From an uncultured Lachnospiraceae bacterium (lineage in GTDB: Bacteria > Bacillota > Clostridia > Lachnospirales > Lachnospiraceae), in assembly GCA_902779355.1 (NCBI GenBank), contig CACZBF010000003.1:62001-126000 (forward strand): a stretch of 64,000 bases of DNA, written 5' to 3'. Under the pieces are notes generated by a model. The model ran no database searches. It worked only from the letters and a program-made list of their open reading frames with translations, and was not told where the DNA came from. A program made the translations under genes and the position numbers. Below are positions 1-9,559 of the stretch, one piece after another; the first letter of the stretch is position 1; each line of letters starts with the position of its first letter.

Positions 1-489
1 CAGTTTTATCAATATCAGAAGCCGCGACATTTCCTGACTTCCGGCGGTCTCGGCACGATGGGCTACGGGCTTGGCGCTGCGATCGGTGCGCAGATTGCGG
101 ATCGAGACACGCAGGTTGTCAACATCGCAGGAGACGGGTGTTTTCGGATGAACCTGAATGAGCTTGCGACGGCATCCCGCAATCATCTGCCGCTCATCGA
201 AGTGATCATCAACAACCATGTGCTTGGTATGGTACGCCAGTGGCAGACGGCCTTTTATCAGAAGCATTATTCCGCGACGGTCTTAGATGACGGTGCCGAT
301 TATGTGAAGGTCGCAGAGGCGCTGGGCGCAAAAGGCTTTCGTGTGACGTCTCAGGCGGAGTTTGACGATGCATTTTCAAAGGCACTTGCGGAGAACGGTC
401 CGGTTGTGCTAGATTGTATCATAGATTGCGACGACAAGGTGCTTCCGATGGTGGCACCGGGCGCGGACATCAGCGATTTTCTGGAATAG
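1..489 (+). CDS. ilvB: Acetolactate synthase large subunit, C-terminal part (partial)
   Basis: The reading frame is already open at base 1, so this is the 3' end of a gene that starts outside the window; the ATG at 58 is internal. The visible 162 residues are a thiamine-diphosphate-binding domain: GDGCFRMNLNEL is the ThDP/Mg motif (GDG followed by N), and the stretch VIINNHVLGMVRQWQ is typical of the acetolactate synthase catalytic subunit. The enzyme condenses two pyruvates, or pyruvate plus 2-ketobutyrate, as the first common step to valine, leucine and isoleucine. serC begins 15 bp downstream behind GAGGAGGAG, suggesting co-transcription of branched-chain and serine biosynthesis. Other ThDP enzymes are less likely given the NNHVLGMVRQWQ match. 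Confidence 0.9.
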   Translation, partial: QFYQYQKPRHFLTSGGLGTMGYGLGAAIGAQIADRDTQVVNIAGDGCFRMNLNELATASRNHLPLIEVIINNHVLGMVRQWQTAFYQKHYSATVLDDGADYVKVAEALGAKGFRVTSQAEFDDAFSKALAENGPVVLDCIIDCDDKVLPMVAPGADISDFLE

Positions 490-504
490 AGGAGGAGTAG
501 GATT

Positions 505-1587
505 ATGAGCAGAGTGTACAATTTTTCCGCAGGGCCGGCTGTTTTGCCGGAAGAGGTGCTGAAAGAAGCAGCCGAGGAAATGCTGGATTACAAGGGATCC
601 GGTATGTCCGTGATGGAGATGAGCCACCGGTCCAAGGTTTACGATGAGATCATCAAAGAGGCGGAGCAGGATATCCGGGATCTTCTTTCCATTCCGGATA
701 ACTATAAAGTGCTCTTCTTACAGGGCGGCGCATCCCAGCAGTTTGCGGCAGTACCGATGAACCTGATGAAAAATAAGAAGGCAGGCTATATCCTGACCGG
801 ACAGTGGGCGAAGAAAGCGTTTGCGGAAGCAAAACTTTACGGAGAAGCAGTGGAGCTTGCAAGCTCTGCGGACAAGACGTTTTCCTACATTCCGGACTGC
901 TCGGATCTGCCGATCACGGACGATATGGATTATGTCTATATCTGCGAGAACAATACGATCTACGGCACGAAGTACAAGAAACTGCCGAATACGAAAGGAC
1001 GCATCCTTGTTTCCGACGTGTCTTCCTGCTTCCTGTCTGAGCCGATGGACGTGACGAAATACGGTGTTGTTTACGGTGGTGTTCAGAAGAACATCGGGCC
1101 GGCCGGTGTTGTGATCGATATCATCAGAGAGGATCTGATCACGGATGACGTGCTGCCGGGCACGCCCACCATGTTGAAATGGAAAACGCAGAGCGACAAC
1201 GATTCGCTTTACAATACGCCCCCGTGCTACGGCATTTACATCTGCGGCAAGGTCTTCAAGTGGATCAAGAGAAACGGTGGTCTGGCCGGCATGAAGACGA
1301 GAAACGAGGAAAAGGCGAAGATTCTCTACGACTTCCTCGACAACAGCACGCTTTTCAAAGGCACGGTTGTGAAGGAAGATCGGTCGCTCATGAATGTGCC
1401 GTTTGTGACGGGCAATGAGGAGCTGGATAAGAAGTTTGTTGCGGCCGCAACGGAGAAGGGCTTCGTCAACCTGAAGGGACACCGGACGGTCGGCGGTATG
1501 AGAGCCAGCATCTACAACGCAATGCCGAAAGAGGGCGTGGAAAAACTGGTTTCCTTTATGGAGCAGTTTGAGAAGGAAAACAAATAA
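505..1587 (+). CDS. serC: Phosphoserine aminotransferase
   Basis: 360 aa, normal length for SerC. It transfers the amino group of glutamate to 3-phosphohydroxypyruvate, giving phosphoserine, in the cytosol. The N-terminus VYNFSAGPAVLPEEVL is a family hallmark, the phosphate/cofactor loop QGGASQQFAAVPMNL follows near residues 73-87, and the PLP lysine is K195 in GGVQKNIGPAG. The ATG at 505 has a strong AGGAGG site 5-10 bp upstream. It lies between ilvB and serA with short gaps, and serA catalyses the preceding step, so the two act in sequence. No phosphoserine phosphatase gene is seen nearby. Confidence 0.95.
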   Translation: MSRVYNFSAGPAVLPEEVLKEAAEEMLDYKGSGMSVMEMSHRSKVYDEIIKEAEQDIRDLLSIPDNYKVLFLQGGASQQFAAVPMNLMKNKKAGYILTGQWAKKAFAEAKLYGEAVELASSADKTFSYIPDCSDLPITDDMDYVYICENNTIYGTKYKKLPNTKGRILVSDVSSCFLSEPMDVTKYGVVYGGVQKNIGPAGVVIDIIREDLITDDVLPGTPTMLKWKTQSDNDSLYNTPPCYGIYICGKVFKWIKRNGGLAGMKTRNEEKAKILYDFLDNSTLFKGTVVKEDRSLMNVPFVTGNEELDKKFVAAATEKGFVNLKGHRTVGGMRASIYNAMPKEGVEKLVSFMEQFEKENK

Positions 1588-1617
1588 GCGGGATTGATCA
1601 AAGGAGAGGATAAACAA

Positions 1618-2775
1618 ATGAATTATGCAACGCTGAACCCGATCAGCAAGATCGGAACGGATGGGTTCTCTGCGGAATATCGTAAAGTGGAGGATCTGAA
1701 CAATGCGGATATCGCGCTTGTGCGCAGCGCATCCATGCACGACCTTGACCTGCCAAAGGGGCTGCTTGCAGTTGCAAGAGCCGGCGCGGGCGTCAATAAC
1801 ATTCCACTGGAGAAATGCGCGGAGCAGGGGATCGTGGTTTTCAACACGCCCGGCGCCAATGCCAACGGCGTGAAGGAACTGGTGCTGGCAGGTATGCTCC
1901 TTGCAGCACGTGATATCACGGGCGGTATTGCATGGACCGAAGAAAACAAGGATGATCCGGACATCGGAAAATCCGCGGAGAAAGCGAAGAAACAGTTTGC
2001 CGGAACCGAGATCGCAGGAAAGAAGCTCGGTGTGATCGGACTTGGCGCGATCGGTGTCCGTGTGGCGAACGCTGCGACGGATCTGGATATGGAAGTTTAC
2101 GGATATGACCCGTATATCTCGGTACGCGCGGCGTGGAGTCTTTCCCAGCGTGTGCATCATGTGACAGCGATCGAGGAGATCTGCAGGGAATGCGATTATA
2201 TTACGATCCATGTACCGCTTATGGATTCCACAAAGAAGATGCTATCGAAAGAGTGTGTCGCACTGATGAAGCCGACCACTGTGATCCTGAATTTCGCACG
2301 GGATCTGTTGGTGGATGAGGAGGCTGTTGTGGCAGCGCTTGCAGAGGGCAAACTCCATCGTTATGTAACGGATTTTGCGAATCCCACGACAGTCGGAAAG
2401 CCGGGTGTCATCACCACGCCGCATCTCGGTGCTTCTACGGAGGAGTCCGAAGACAACTGCGCAGTGATGGCCGTGAGAGAACTCCGCGACTTTATCGAGA
2501 ACGGCAATATTGTGAACTCCGTGAATTATCCGGATATCTCGATGGGCGGCTGTGAGACGCCGGAGCGTGTCGTGATCCTGCACAAGAATATCGCCGGTGC
2601 GATCAGTAAATTTTCCACGTTGTTCGGTGACGCAGGCATCAACATTGCGAACATGATGAACAAGAGCAAAGGCGAGTACGCCGTGACCCTTATTGACAAC
2701 GACAGCAAGACGCCGGATGATGTGATCAAAACGCTTTCCGGTCTCGATTTTGTCAGGAGAGTCAGAACCATTTAA
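1618..2775 (+). CDS. serA: D-3-phosphoglycerate dehydrogenase
   Basis: 385 aa from the ATG at 1618, which sits behind AAAGGAGAGGA; an in-frame TTG at 1594 has no such site and is rejected. The protein oxidises 3-phosphoglycerate with NAD to start serine synthesis. The NAD fold is shown by LGVIGLGAIGVRVANAA, and the catalytic Arg/Glu/His set is consistent with NFARDLLVDEEAV and TPHLGASTEESEDN. The last ~70 residues (VILHKNIAGAISKFSTLFG onward) form one ACT domain, the usual serine-sensing regulatory module, so feedback inhibition by serine is likely. This is the short SerA type without the extra intervening domain. It follows serC by 30 bp. Confidence 0.95.
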   Translation: MNYATLNPISKIGTDGFSAEYRKVEDLNNADIALVRSASMHDLDLPKGLLAVARAGAGVNNIPLEKCAEQGIVVFNTPGANANGVKELVLAGMLLAARDITGGIAWTEENKDDPDIGKSAEKAKKQFAGTEIAGKKLGVIGLGAIGVRVANAATDLDMEVYGYDPYISVRAAWSLSQRVHHVTAIEEICRECDYITIHVPLMDSTKKMLSKECVALMKPTTVILNFARDLLVDEEAVVAALAEGKLHRYVTDFANPTTVGKPGVITTPHLGASTEESEDNCAVMAVRELRDFIENGNIVNSVNYPDISMGGCETPERVVILHKNIAGAISKFSTLFGDAGINIANMMNKSKGEYAVTLIDNDSKTPDDVIKTLSGLDFVRRVRTI

Positions 2776-2799
2776 GTACGGAAGGAGTCGGTAAATTAT

Positions 2800-4035
2800 A
2801 TGGCAACGATCAAACCATTTTGCTGTATCAGACCGGTGGAAACAAAGGCAGCGCAAATTGCGGCGCTGCCTTATGATGTTTATAACCGCTCGGAAGCCAA
2901 AGAAATCGTAAAGGAGAACCCGGCATCGTTTCTGTCCATCGATCGCGCGGAAACGGCATTCCCGGACAGTGTGGACACGTATGCGCCGGAAGTCTATGCG
3001 AAGGCGAGGGAGCTTTTTTGGAAACGTGTCGAGGACGGAGATTTCGTTCGCGAGGAAAAACCGGCGTATTATCTCTATGAGTTGACGATGGGTGACCGTA
3101 TCCAGACCGGGATCGTGGCGACAGCTTCCATCGACGATTATCTGAACGGCGTGATCAAGAAGCACGAGAATACCCGCGCAGAAAAAGAGGAGGATCGCAT
3201 CCGCCATGTGGATACGATCGGCGCGCAGACCGGCCCGATCTTTCTTGCTTATCGGAAAAACGAAGCGATCGAAAAGATCGTAGCAAAAACGAAGGAAGGC
3301 ACACCCCTGTATGACTTCACCTCGGATGATAAGGTGCGGCATCGGGTGTTTGTGATTGCGAGTGACACAGACATCGACATTCTGCGCAGTTCCTTTGCGG
3401 GAATCGATCAGATCTATATCGCGGACGGTCATCACCGTGCAGCCTCTGCTGTAAAGGTGGGGCTGAAACGACGCGAAGATAATCCGGGCTTTGACGGGAC
3501 GGAGGAGTTCAACTTCTTTCTGTCTGTGCTGTTCCCGGACAGCGAGCTTGCGATCATGGATTATAACCGCGTTGTGAAGGATTTGAATGGACTTTCCGTA
3601 CTCGATTTTCTGACAGAGGTGCAGAAGCGCTTTGACGTCGGAGAAGTGTCTGCGGTACCGATCCATCCGAAGGAGAAGGGCGAATTTTCCATGTTTTTGG
3701 ACGGGATCTGGTATCCGTGCAAGGTGCGTGCAGAAGATAAGAGCGCAGATCCTGTTGAGGGGCTGGATGTCTCTTTGCTGCAGAAACTGTTGCTGACGCC
3801 GGTGCTCGGGATCGGAGATCCGAAAACCGACAAACGGATTGACTTTGTCGGCGGGATTCGCGGACTGACCGAGCTCGAACATCGGGTACATACGGACTGC
3901 GCCGTGGCGTTTGCCATGTTCCCGACTACGATCGGAGAATTGTTTGCGGTTGCGGATGCCGGCCTTTTGATGCCGCCGAAGTCCACCTGGTTTGAACCGA
4001 AGTTACGAAGCGGCCTTTTCATCCATGAGATCTGA
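2800..4035 (+). CDS. DUF1015 family protein
   Basis: 411 aa, cytosolic by appearance with no signal or membrane segment. The opening IKPFCCIRPVETKAAQIAALPYDV and the central IYIADGHHRAASA with HKHENTR-like context (KKHENTRAEKEEDRI) are typical of DUF1015 (COG4198), whose biochemical activity is not established to my knowledge. The family is often found next to serA/serC in Clostridia, and here it follows serA by 24 bp with a GGAAGGAG site, which supports a link to serine metabolism by association only. The conserved D-G-H-H-R cluster could bind metal or phosphate; this is inference. Confidence 0.85.
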   Translation: MATIKPFCCIRPVETKAAQIAALPYDVYNRSEAKEIVKENPASFLSIDRAETAFPDSVDTYAPEVYAKARELFWKRVEDGDFVREEKPAYYLYELTMGDRIQTGIVATASIDDYLNGVIKKHENTRAEKEEDRIRHVDTIGAQTGPIFLAYRKNEAIEKIVAKTKEGTPLYDFTSDDKVRHRVFVIASDTDIDILRSSFAGIDQIYIADGHHRAASAVKVGLKRREDNPGFDGTEEFNFFLSVLFPDSELAIMDYNRVVKDLNGLSVLDFLTEVQKRFDVGEVSAVPIHPKEKGEFSMFLDGIWYPCKVRAEDKSADPVEGLDVSLLQKLLLTPVLGIGDPKTDKRIDFVGGIRGLTELEHRVHTDCAVAFAMFPTTIGELFAVADAGLLMPPKSTWFEPKLRSGLFIHEI

Positions 4036-4052
4036 TGGAACAGGAGTGACAG

Positions 4053-4985
4053 TTGGACAAGGTTGAAATTGAATTCAGCACCGAAACCGTGCTGGACAAC
4101 TTGACAGAACTGAAGAATACAGACCCCTCGATCGTGCAGGAATTTCTGAAGGATTTCGGGCGGAGTGCGCTTTCATTCAGCCTGCAGCTTGTGATTGCGA
4201 TTGTGATCTTTCTTGTCGGCGGGCGGATCATTGCGTTGATCCGCAGGATCGTCCGTAAGACGCTGGAAAAACGTGAAGCAGATCCCGGGGTTAGGCAGTT
4301 TTTGGATTCCCTGATCAAAGCGATCTGCTATGTGCTGCTGGTCTTTCTGATCCTTGCGCTGTTTGGCGTGACAACGGCGTCCATCGTTGCGATCCTTGGT
4401 TCCGCAGGGCTTGCGATCGGCCTTGCGCTGCAAGGAAGCCTTTCGAATCTCGCCGGCGGTGTGCTGATCCTTTTGCTAAAGCCTTTTCGCGTGGGCGATT
4501 ACATCATGGAGGACAAGCATAAAAACGAAGGCGTGGTCGAAGAGATCACGATCTTTTACACGACGCTGCGGACGGTTGATAACCGGTCTGTCGTGATCCC
4601 GAACGGAGATCTTGCGAATAGCAGTGTCGTGAATTTCACGAGATCGCCTGAGCGGAAACTGATCTATACGGTCGGGATCGCTTATGATGCGGACCTGAAA
4701 AAAGCAAAAGAGATCCTGAGAGACGTCCTTGAGAAGACGGAGAACCGCGATCCGGAGCGGGAGATCATGGTCTATGTGGATTCGCTCGGTGATTCATCCG
4801 TGAATCTCGGATTCCGGATCTGGCTGCCGACAGAGCAGTACTGGCTGATGCGGTGGGACATCATCGAGCGTATCAAACTTGCCTTTGATGAAAACGGGAT
4901 CGAGATCCCCTATCAGAAGATCGATATTGCCATGAAAACGGCAGTCCTGAGCAAGGATGAAAGTATGAAGGAGGAGTCGCATTGA
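4053..4985 (+). CDS. MscS-family small-conductance mechanosensitive channel
   Basis: 310 aa. Three hydrophobic stretches lie in the first 130 residues, about 44-62, 90-108 and 110-130. The last contains the glycine/alanine-rich pore helix (VAILGSAGLAIGLALQGSLS). The soluble beta domain follows with FRVGDYI and the VVIPNGDLANSSVVNFTRS signature. Such channels open under membrane tension to release solutes during osmotic downshock. The best start is the TTG at 4053 behind AGGAGTGACAG; no ATG fits. The C-terminal codons overlap the start of the next gene (TTGA overlap), suggesting translational coupling. Confidence 0.93.
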   Translation: MDKVEIEFSTETVLDNLTELKNTDPSIVQEFLKDFGRSALSFSLQLVIAIVIFLVGGRIIALIRRIVRKTLEKREADPGVRQFLDSLIKAICYVLLVFLILALFGVTTASIVAILGSAGLAIGLALQGSLSNLAGGVLILLLKPFRVGDYIMEDKHKNEGVVEEITIFYTTLRTVDNRSVVIPNGDLANSSVVNFTRSPERKLIYTVGIAYDADLKKAKEILRDVLEKTENRDPEREIMVYVDSLGDSSVNLGFRIWLPTEQYWLMRWDIIERIKLAFDENGIEIPYQKIDIAMKTAVLSKDESMKEESH

Positions 4986-7897
4986 AACAGAACAACATCC
5001 CAGAAACCTATGAATTGATCGAAGATCATCCGCTGCCGGATCTGAAATCCGACGGCTTCCTTTTGAAGCATAAAAAAAGCGGGGCGCACGTTTCCGTGAT
5101 CTCCAATGACGATGAGAATAAGGTCTTTTTTATCGCATTTCGCACCCCTGCGCCTGACAGCACGGGCGTGCCGCATATCATCGAGCATTCCGTGCTCTGC
5201 GGTTCGGATAAATTTCCCGTGAAGGATCCGTTTGTGGAACTGGTGAAAGGGTCACTGAACACATTTCTGAACGCGATCACTTATCCGGATAAAACGGTAT
5301 ATCCGGTTGCGTCGGAAAACGACCAGGATTTCAAAAACCTTTGTGACGTCTATATGGATGCGGTGCTGCATCCGAATATTTACCACCACAAGGAGATCTT
5401 TGAGCAGGAAGGGTGGCATTATGAGTTGAACGATCCGGACGGCGATCTTACGATCAACGGCGTCGTCTATAACGAGATGAAGGGGGCGTTTTCCTCGCCG
5501 GAGGATGTCGTGGATCGCTTGATCCTGAATACGCTTCATCCGGATACCAATTACGGCTTTGAATCGGGTGGCGATCCGGTCGAGATCCCGAAGCTGACGT
5601 ATGAGGGCTTTCAGAAGTTCCATCAGCGGCTCTACCATCCGAGCAATGCCTATATCTATCTGTACGGCAATATGGATGTGGAGGAGCGCTTAAAATGGCT
5701 CGATGCGGAGTATCTCGCGGCGTATGATGCGATCAACCCGGATTCCGAGATCAAGGTGCAGAGCCCGTTTGCCGCACAAAAAGAGATCGTATCGACGTAC
5801 AATCTCGCGAGCACGGACGACGAAAAGGACAATACCTATCTGACCTTAAATTATTCTGTCGGTGATGTGCTGGACTTAAAGCTCATCACGGCGTTTGATA
5901 TCTTGGATTACGCGCTGCTGTCACGCCCCGGTGCACCGCTTAAGCAGGCACTTTTGGATGCGGGGATCGGTAAGGATATTATCGGCGGTTTTGATTCCGG
6001 AATCCGGCAGCCCATGTTTTCTGTTGTTGCAAAGTATGCAAACGAATCGGATAAAGAACGATTCCTTTCCGTGATCAAAGAGACACTGCAAAAAGAGATC
6101 CAAAACGGTCTTCCGAAAAAGACGATCGAGGCAGCGATCAACAGCAGCGAATTCCGTTTCCGCGAAGCGGATTTCGGCTCCTATCCGAAGGGACTGATCT
6201 ACGGCTTGGATGTGCTCGGTTCCTGGATCTATGACGAGAAAAAGCCGTTTTTGAATCTGGAAGTGTTGCCGGTTTATGCAGAACTTCGGAAAAAGATCGG
6301 TACGGGCTATTTTGAGGGGCTGATCCAAAAGTATCTGCTGGACAACACGTTCTCTACTGTGGTGATCGTGAAGCCGGAGAAAGGACTTGTGGACAGACAA
6401 GAGGCAGAGCTCGCAAAGGAACTTGCGGCCTACAAGAACAGCTTGAGTGCCGAGGAAAAACAGAAACTCATCGATGAGACGGCGCATCTGAAACAGTATC
6501 AGGAGGAGCCTTCTCCGCAGGAGGATCTCGAGAAGCTGCCGATGCTGAAACGCTCGGATATCGGCACGAAGATCCGTCCGCTCCAGAATCAGGAGATTAC
6601 GATCGACGGCCAAAAGGGCCTGCTCCATGAGATGTTTACAAACGGGATTTTGTATCTGCATCTCCTGTTTGATGTCACTGATCTGACGGCGGAGGAACTC
6701 TCTACGCTCGGGATTTTGCGGTCGGTCCTTGGGTATATGGATACGGAGCATTTTTCCTATGCGGAACTGTCCGATGAGATCAATCTCTACACAGGCGGGA
6801 TCGGCATGGCGGTGCAATCCTACACCAATCTGCCTAAGCAGGAGACCCGGTATTGTCTGGAACTTCATGCCAAATCGCTCTATGCGAACGTTTCCGATAC
6901 AATCCGGCTCCTCAGCGAGATGGTCTTCAAAACGGATTGTACGGATCAAAAGCGTTTGTATGAGATCATCGCTGAGCAAAAGAGCCGGCTGCAGATGACG
7001 CTTTCCTCTGCGGGTCATGCAACGGCTTCCGGCAGAGCGTTGTCCTATTTTTCCAGGACAGCGGCGCTCCGTGATCTGACCAGCGGGATCAGTTATTACC
7101 GTCTGATCGACAGAATCGAAAAGGATTTTGAAAAAGAGGGCGCAGATCTCTCCGCAAAACTCAGCGCGCTTGCACAGAAAGTGTTCCTGAAAAGCCGGGT
7201 GCTTGTCAGCATCACTGCGGATCAGGAGGGATACCAGACTGCGGAAAAGGAACTGCCGGCGTTTCTTGGCAAACTTGCGGACGGCGCTCCCGGCGCAGAT
7301 CAGACCCTTGCATTGGAAAAGAAAAACGAAGGCTTTACGGATGCTTCCCAGGTGCAGTATGTGGCGAGAGCCGGGAATTTCCTGAACAAAGGGCTTTCTT
7401 ACAGCGGGAGACTCCGTATCCTGAAGACGATCTTAAGTTATGACTACCTGTGGATGAATGTCCGCATGAAGGGCGGCGCTTACGGCTGCATGAGCGGGTT
7501 TTCCAGAAACGGAGACAGTTATTTTGTTTCTTACCGCGATCCGAAGCTTGCGGAGACGAACGAGGTGTTTGAGGGCGTTCCGGCCTATGTCAAGGCGTTT
7601 GATGCATCCGATCGCGATATGACAAAGTATATCATTGGCACGATCAGCGATATGGATACGCCGATGAATCCGGATGCAAAAGGGGTACGGAGCACCACGG
7701 CTTATCTCTCCGGACTGACCGAGGAGATCCTGCAGAAGGAGCGCGACGAGGTGCTTTCTACGGAGACGAAGGACATCCGCGCACTGGAGCCGTATATCAC
7801 GGCCGTGCTTTCCGACGAGTGCCTGTGCGCGATTGGAAATGAGACTGTGATCGGAGAGGAACAGAACCTGTTTGACCGGAAAGAGAGCCTGTTATGA
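4982..7897 (+). CDS. M16C zinc metallopeptidase (presequence-protease-like)
   Basis: 971 aa, the full length of the PreP/Cym1-type M16C family. The inverted zinc motif HxxEH is at residues 65-69 (HIIEHSVLCGS), followed by the family's FPVKDPF; the distal glutamate region is VVYNEMKGAFSSPEDV. The C-terminal half contains the inactive mirror domain, including MKGGAYGCMSGFS, which shapes the peptide chamber. Known members degrade unstructured peptides of up to about 65 residues; here it is probably cytosolic peptide clearance, as no signal peptide is present. It begins at TTG 4982 behind AAGGAGGAG, overlapping the mscS stop, and its own stop overlaps the era start as ATGA. Confidence 0.92.
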   Translation: MKQNNIPETYELIEDHPLPDLKSDGFLLKHKKSGAHVSVISNDDENKVFFIAFRTPAPDSTGVPHIIEHSVLCGSDKFPVKDPFVELVKGSLNTFLNAITYPDKTVYPVASENDQDFKNLCDVYMDAVLHPNIYHHKEIFEQEGWHYELNDPDGDLTINGVVYNEMKGAFSSPEDVVDRLILNTLHPDTNYGFESGGDPVEIPKLTYEGFQKFHQRLYHPSNAYIYLYGNMDVEERLKWLDAEYLAAYDAINPDSEIKVQSPFAAQKEIVSTYNLASTDDEKDNTYLTLNYSVGDVLDLKLITAFDILDYALLSRPGAPLKQALLDAGIGKDIIGGFDSGIRQPMFSVVAKYANESDKERFLSVIKETLQKEIQNGLPKKTIEAAINSSEFRFREADFGSYPKGLIYGLDVLGSWIYDEKKPFLNLEVLPVYAELRKKIGTGYFEGLIQKYLLDNTFSTVVIVKPEKGLVDRQEAELAKELAAYKNSLSAEEKQKLIDETAHLKQYQEEPSPQEDLEKLPMLKRSDIGTKIRPLQNQEITIDGQKGLLHEMFTNGILYLHLLFDVTDLTAEELSTLGILRSVLGYMDTEHFSYAELSDEINLYTGGIGMAVQSYTNLPKQETRYCLELHAKSLYANVSDTIRLLSEMVFKTDCTDQKRLYEIIAEQKSRLQMTLSSAGHATASGRALSYFSRTAALRDLTSGISYYRLIDRIEKDFEKEGADLSAKLSALAQKVFLKSRVLVSITADQEGYQTAEKELPAFLGKLADGAPGADQTLALEKKNEGFTDASQVQYVARAGNFLNKGLSYSGRLRILKTILSYDYLWMNVRMKGGAYGCMSGFSRNGDSYFVSYRDPKLAETNEVFEGVPAYVKAFDASDRDMTKYIIGTISDMDTPMNPDAKGVRSTTAYLSGLTEEILQKERDEVLSTETKDIRALEPYITAVLSDECLCAIGNETVIGEEQNLFDRKESLL

Positions 7898-8841
7898 CAG
7901 AGGAAAAGCAGCTCCGCTCAGGATTTGTGACACTGGTCGGGAGGCCGAATGTCGGGAAATCGACACTGATGAACCGCCTGATCGGACAGAAGATCGCGAT
8001 CACGAGCAAGAAACCGCAAACGACGAGGAACCGTATTCTGACGGTCTATACTGACCCGGATCGCGGACAGATCATTTTCTTAGATACACCGGGGATCCAT
8101 AAAGCGAAGAATAAGCTCGGCGAATTCATGATGAGCCGTGCGGAGCAGGCATTTGCTGAGGCGGATGTGATTCTGTGGCTGGTGGAACCATCAGAACAGA
8201 TTGGTGCAGGGGATCAGCATATTGCAAAGCTTTTACGGGAGACCGGTATCCCTGTGATCCTCGTTGTCAACAAGATGGACACCTGCAAGAACCCCAATGA
8301 AGTGCTCGCGGTGATCGACAGCTACCGAAAAGCCTATGATTTTTTTGCGGAGATCGTACCGGTTTCCGCGCTGCGCGGGGACAATGAGACGGAACTGCTC
8401 GATACGCTGTTTTCGCATCTTGCCAAAGGGCCGATGTACTATGACGAAGATACCGTCACGGACCAGCCGGAGCGTGCGATCGTTGCGGAATTGATCCGGG
8501 AGAAGGCACTGCATGCTCTTTCCGACGAGATCCCGCATGGGATCGCAGTGACGATCGAGTCGATGAAGGAGCGCGAGAAGACTGCCGGAAAAGGACAAAA
8601 CGGACGCTCTGAGACACTGATGGATATTGAAGCCGTGGTGATCTGTGAGCGGGATTCCCACAAGGGGATCATCATCGGAAAGGGCGGTGCGATGATCAAA
8701 AAGATCGGGACGAATGCCCGGTATGAGATCGAGCGGCTTTTGAACTGCCATGTAAATCTGTCACTCCGTGTGAAGGTAAAGAAAGATTGGCGGGACAGCG
8801 ACGTGCAGCTTCGGAATTTCGGCTATACCGCATCAGAATAA
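7894..8841 (+). CDS. era: GTPase Era
   Basis: 315 aa. G1 is GRPNVGKS (16-23), G3 is DTPG (64-67) and G4 is NKMD (126-129), and a C-terminal KH domain carries IIIGKGGAMIKKIG. Era binds the 3' end of 16S rRNA and is needed for 30S subunit maturation. The length and domain order are standard. The ATG overlaps the stop of the M16C gene by 4 bp, and recO follows after about 13 bp, a gene pair (era-recO) common in Firmicutes. Confidence 0.96.
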   Translation: MTEEKQLRSGFVTLVGRPNVGKSTLMNRLIGQKIAITSKKPQTTRNRILTVYTDPDRGQIIFLDTPGIHKAKNKLGEFMMSRAEQAFAEADVILWLVEPSEQIGAGDQHIAKLLRETGIPVILVVNKMDTCKNPNEVLAVIDSYRKAYDFFAEIVPVSALRGDNETELLDTLFSHLAKGPMYYDEDTVTDQPERAIVAELIREKALHALSDEIPHGIAVTIESMKEREKTAGKGQNGRSETLMDIEAVVICERDSHKGIIIGKGGAMIKKIGTNARYEIERLLNCHVNLSLRVKVKKDWRDSDVQLRNFGYTASE

Positions 8842-8854
8842 ACGGATATTGCAC

Positions 8855-9502
8855 ATGAACGAGAATGATCTCACCTTGACCGGCATTGTGCTGTCTGCCA
8901 TGCCGATCGGAGAAAACGATAAAAGACTGTCGCTCCTGACGAGAGAGCGCGGCAAGATCAGCGCGTTTGCACGTGGGGCAAGACGGCCGAACAGTCCGCT
9001 CCTTGCATCTACGGGACCGTTTGCCTTTGGGACGTTTCACGTATTTGAAGGGCGCAGTTCCTACAATGTGAACAAAACCGAGATCTCGGAATATTTCCGT
9101 GAGATCGCGTCGGACCCCGATGCCGCATGGCTGGGCTTTTATTTTCTTGAGTTCGCGGATTATTATTCTTTTGAAAACCTGGAAGCAGGCGAAACGGTCG
9201 CGCTGCTTTTTTATTCCTTAAAGGCATTGCTGTCAGATGCGTTTGAGAACGACCTTGTGCGGCGGGTTTACGAACTCAAAATGCTGGTCATCAACGGGGA
9301 ATACCCGGATCCTGCGCGCTGCAAACTGTCGCAGTCGGCGGACTATGCGATGCGATATATCATCAACACGCCCGTGAAGGAGTTGTACCGCTTCAGCGTG
9401 ACCAAAGAGGTGTTAAAGGAACTTTCAGATGTCATTGACCGGTTCATCCGCGTAAATACGAACCATGAGTTTCGCTCGCTTGCGGTGATAGGGAGACTGT
9501 GA
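8855..9502 (+). CDS. recO: DNA repair protein RecO, short form lacking the zinc finger
   Basis: 215 aa from the ATG at 8855 (a TTG at 8849 is an alternative). The N-terminal OB fold is clear (LTGIVLSAMPIGENDKRLSLLTRERGKISAFARGARRP in pieces) and the helical C-terminal region contains ELKMLVINGEYP. RecO loads RecA through RecFOR at gaps and anneals strands. RecO proteins usually carry a four-cysteine zinc module after this ELK...GEYP region; here only one Cys (ARCKLSQ) remains and the protein is about 30-40 residues short, so the module has been lost or remodelled while the flanking helices and C-terminus remain. Position after era supports the assignment. Confidence 0.85.
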   Translation: MNENDLTLTGIVLSAMPIGENDKRLSLLTRERGKISAFARGARRPNSPLLASTGPFAFGTFHVFEGRSSYNVNKTEISEYFREIASDPDAAWLGFYFLEFADYYSFENLEAGETVALLFYSLKALLSDAFENDLVRRVYELKMLVINGEYPDPARCKLSQSADYAMRYIINTPVKELYRFSVTKEVLKELSDVIDRFIRVNTNHEFRSLAVIGRL

Positions 9503-9508
9503 TATAGT
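9480..9508 (+). promoter_or_regulatory. Possible sigma-A promoter for the lipoprotein/glyS genes
   Basis: TTGCGG at 9480-9485, 17 bp spacer, TATAGT at 9503-9508, overlapping the end of recO. The -10 matches consensus at five of six positions, the -35 at three. Next gene downstream starts at 9560. Confidence 0.4.
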
Positions 9509-9559
9509 GAACGAGATTCAGTTGTAATATGATAAAGGAGCTCTGAAGAACAGATCGAG

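Noticed and set aside
718-3891. Long minus-strand frames opposite serC, serA and the DUF1015 gene
   Set aside because: Low-complexity, His/Arg-rich translations typical of antisense shadows; the + strand genes are complete with good start sites.
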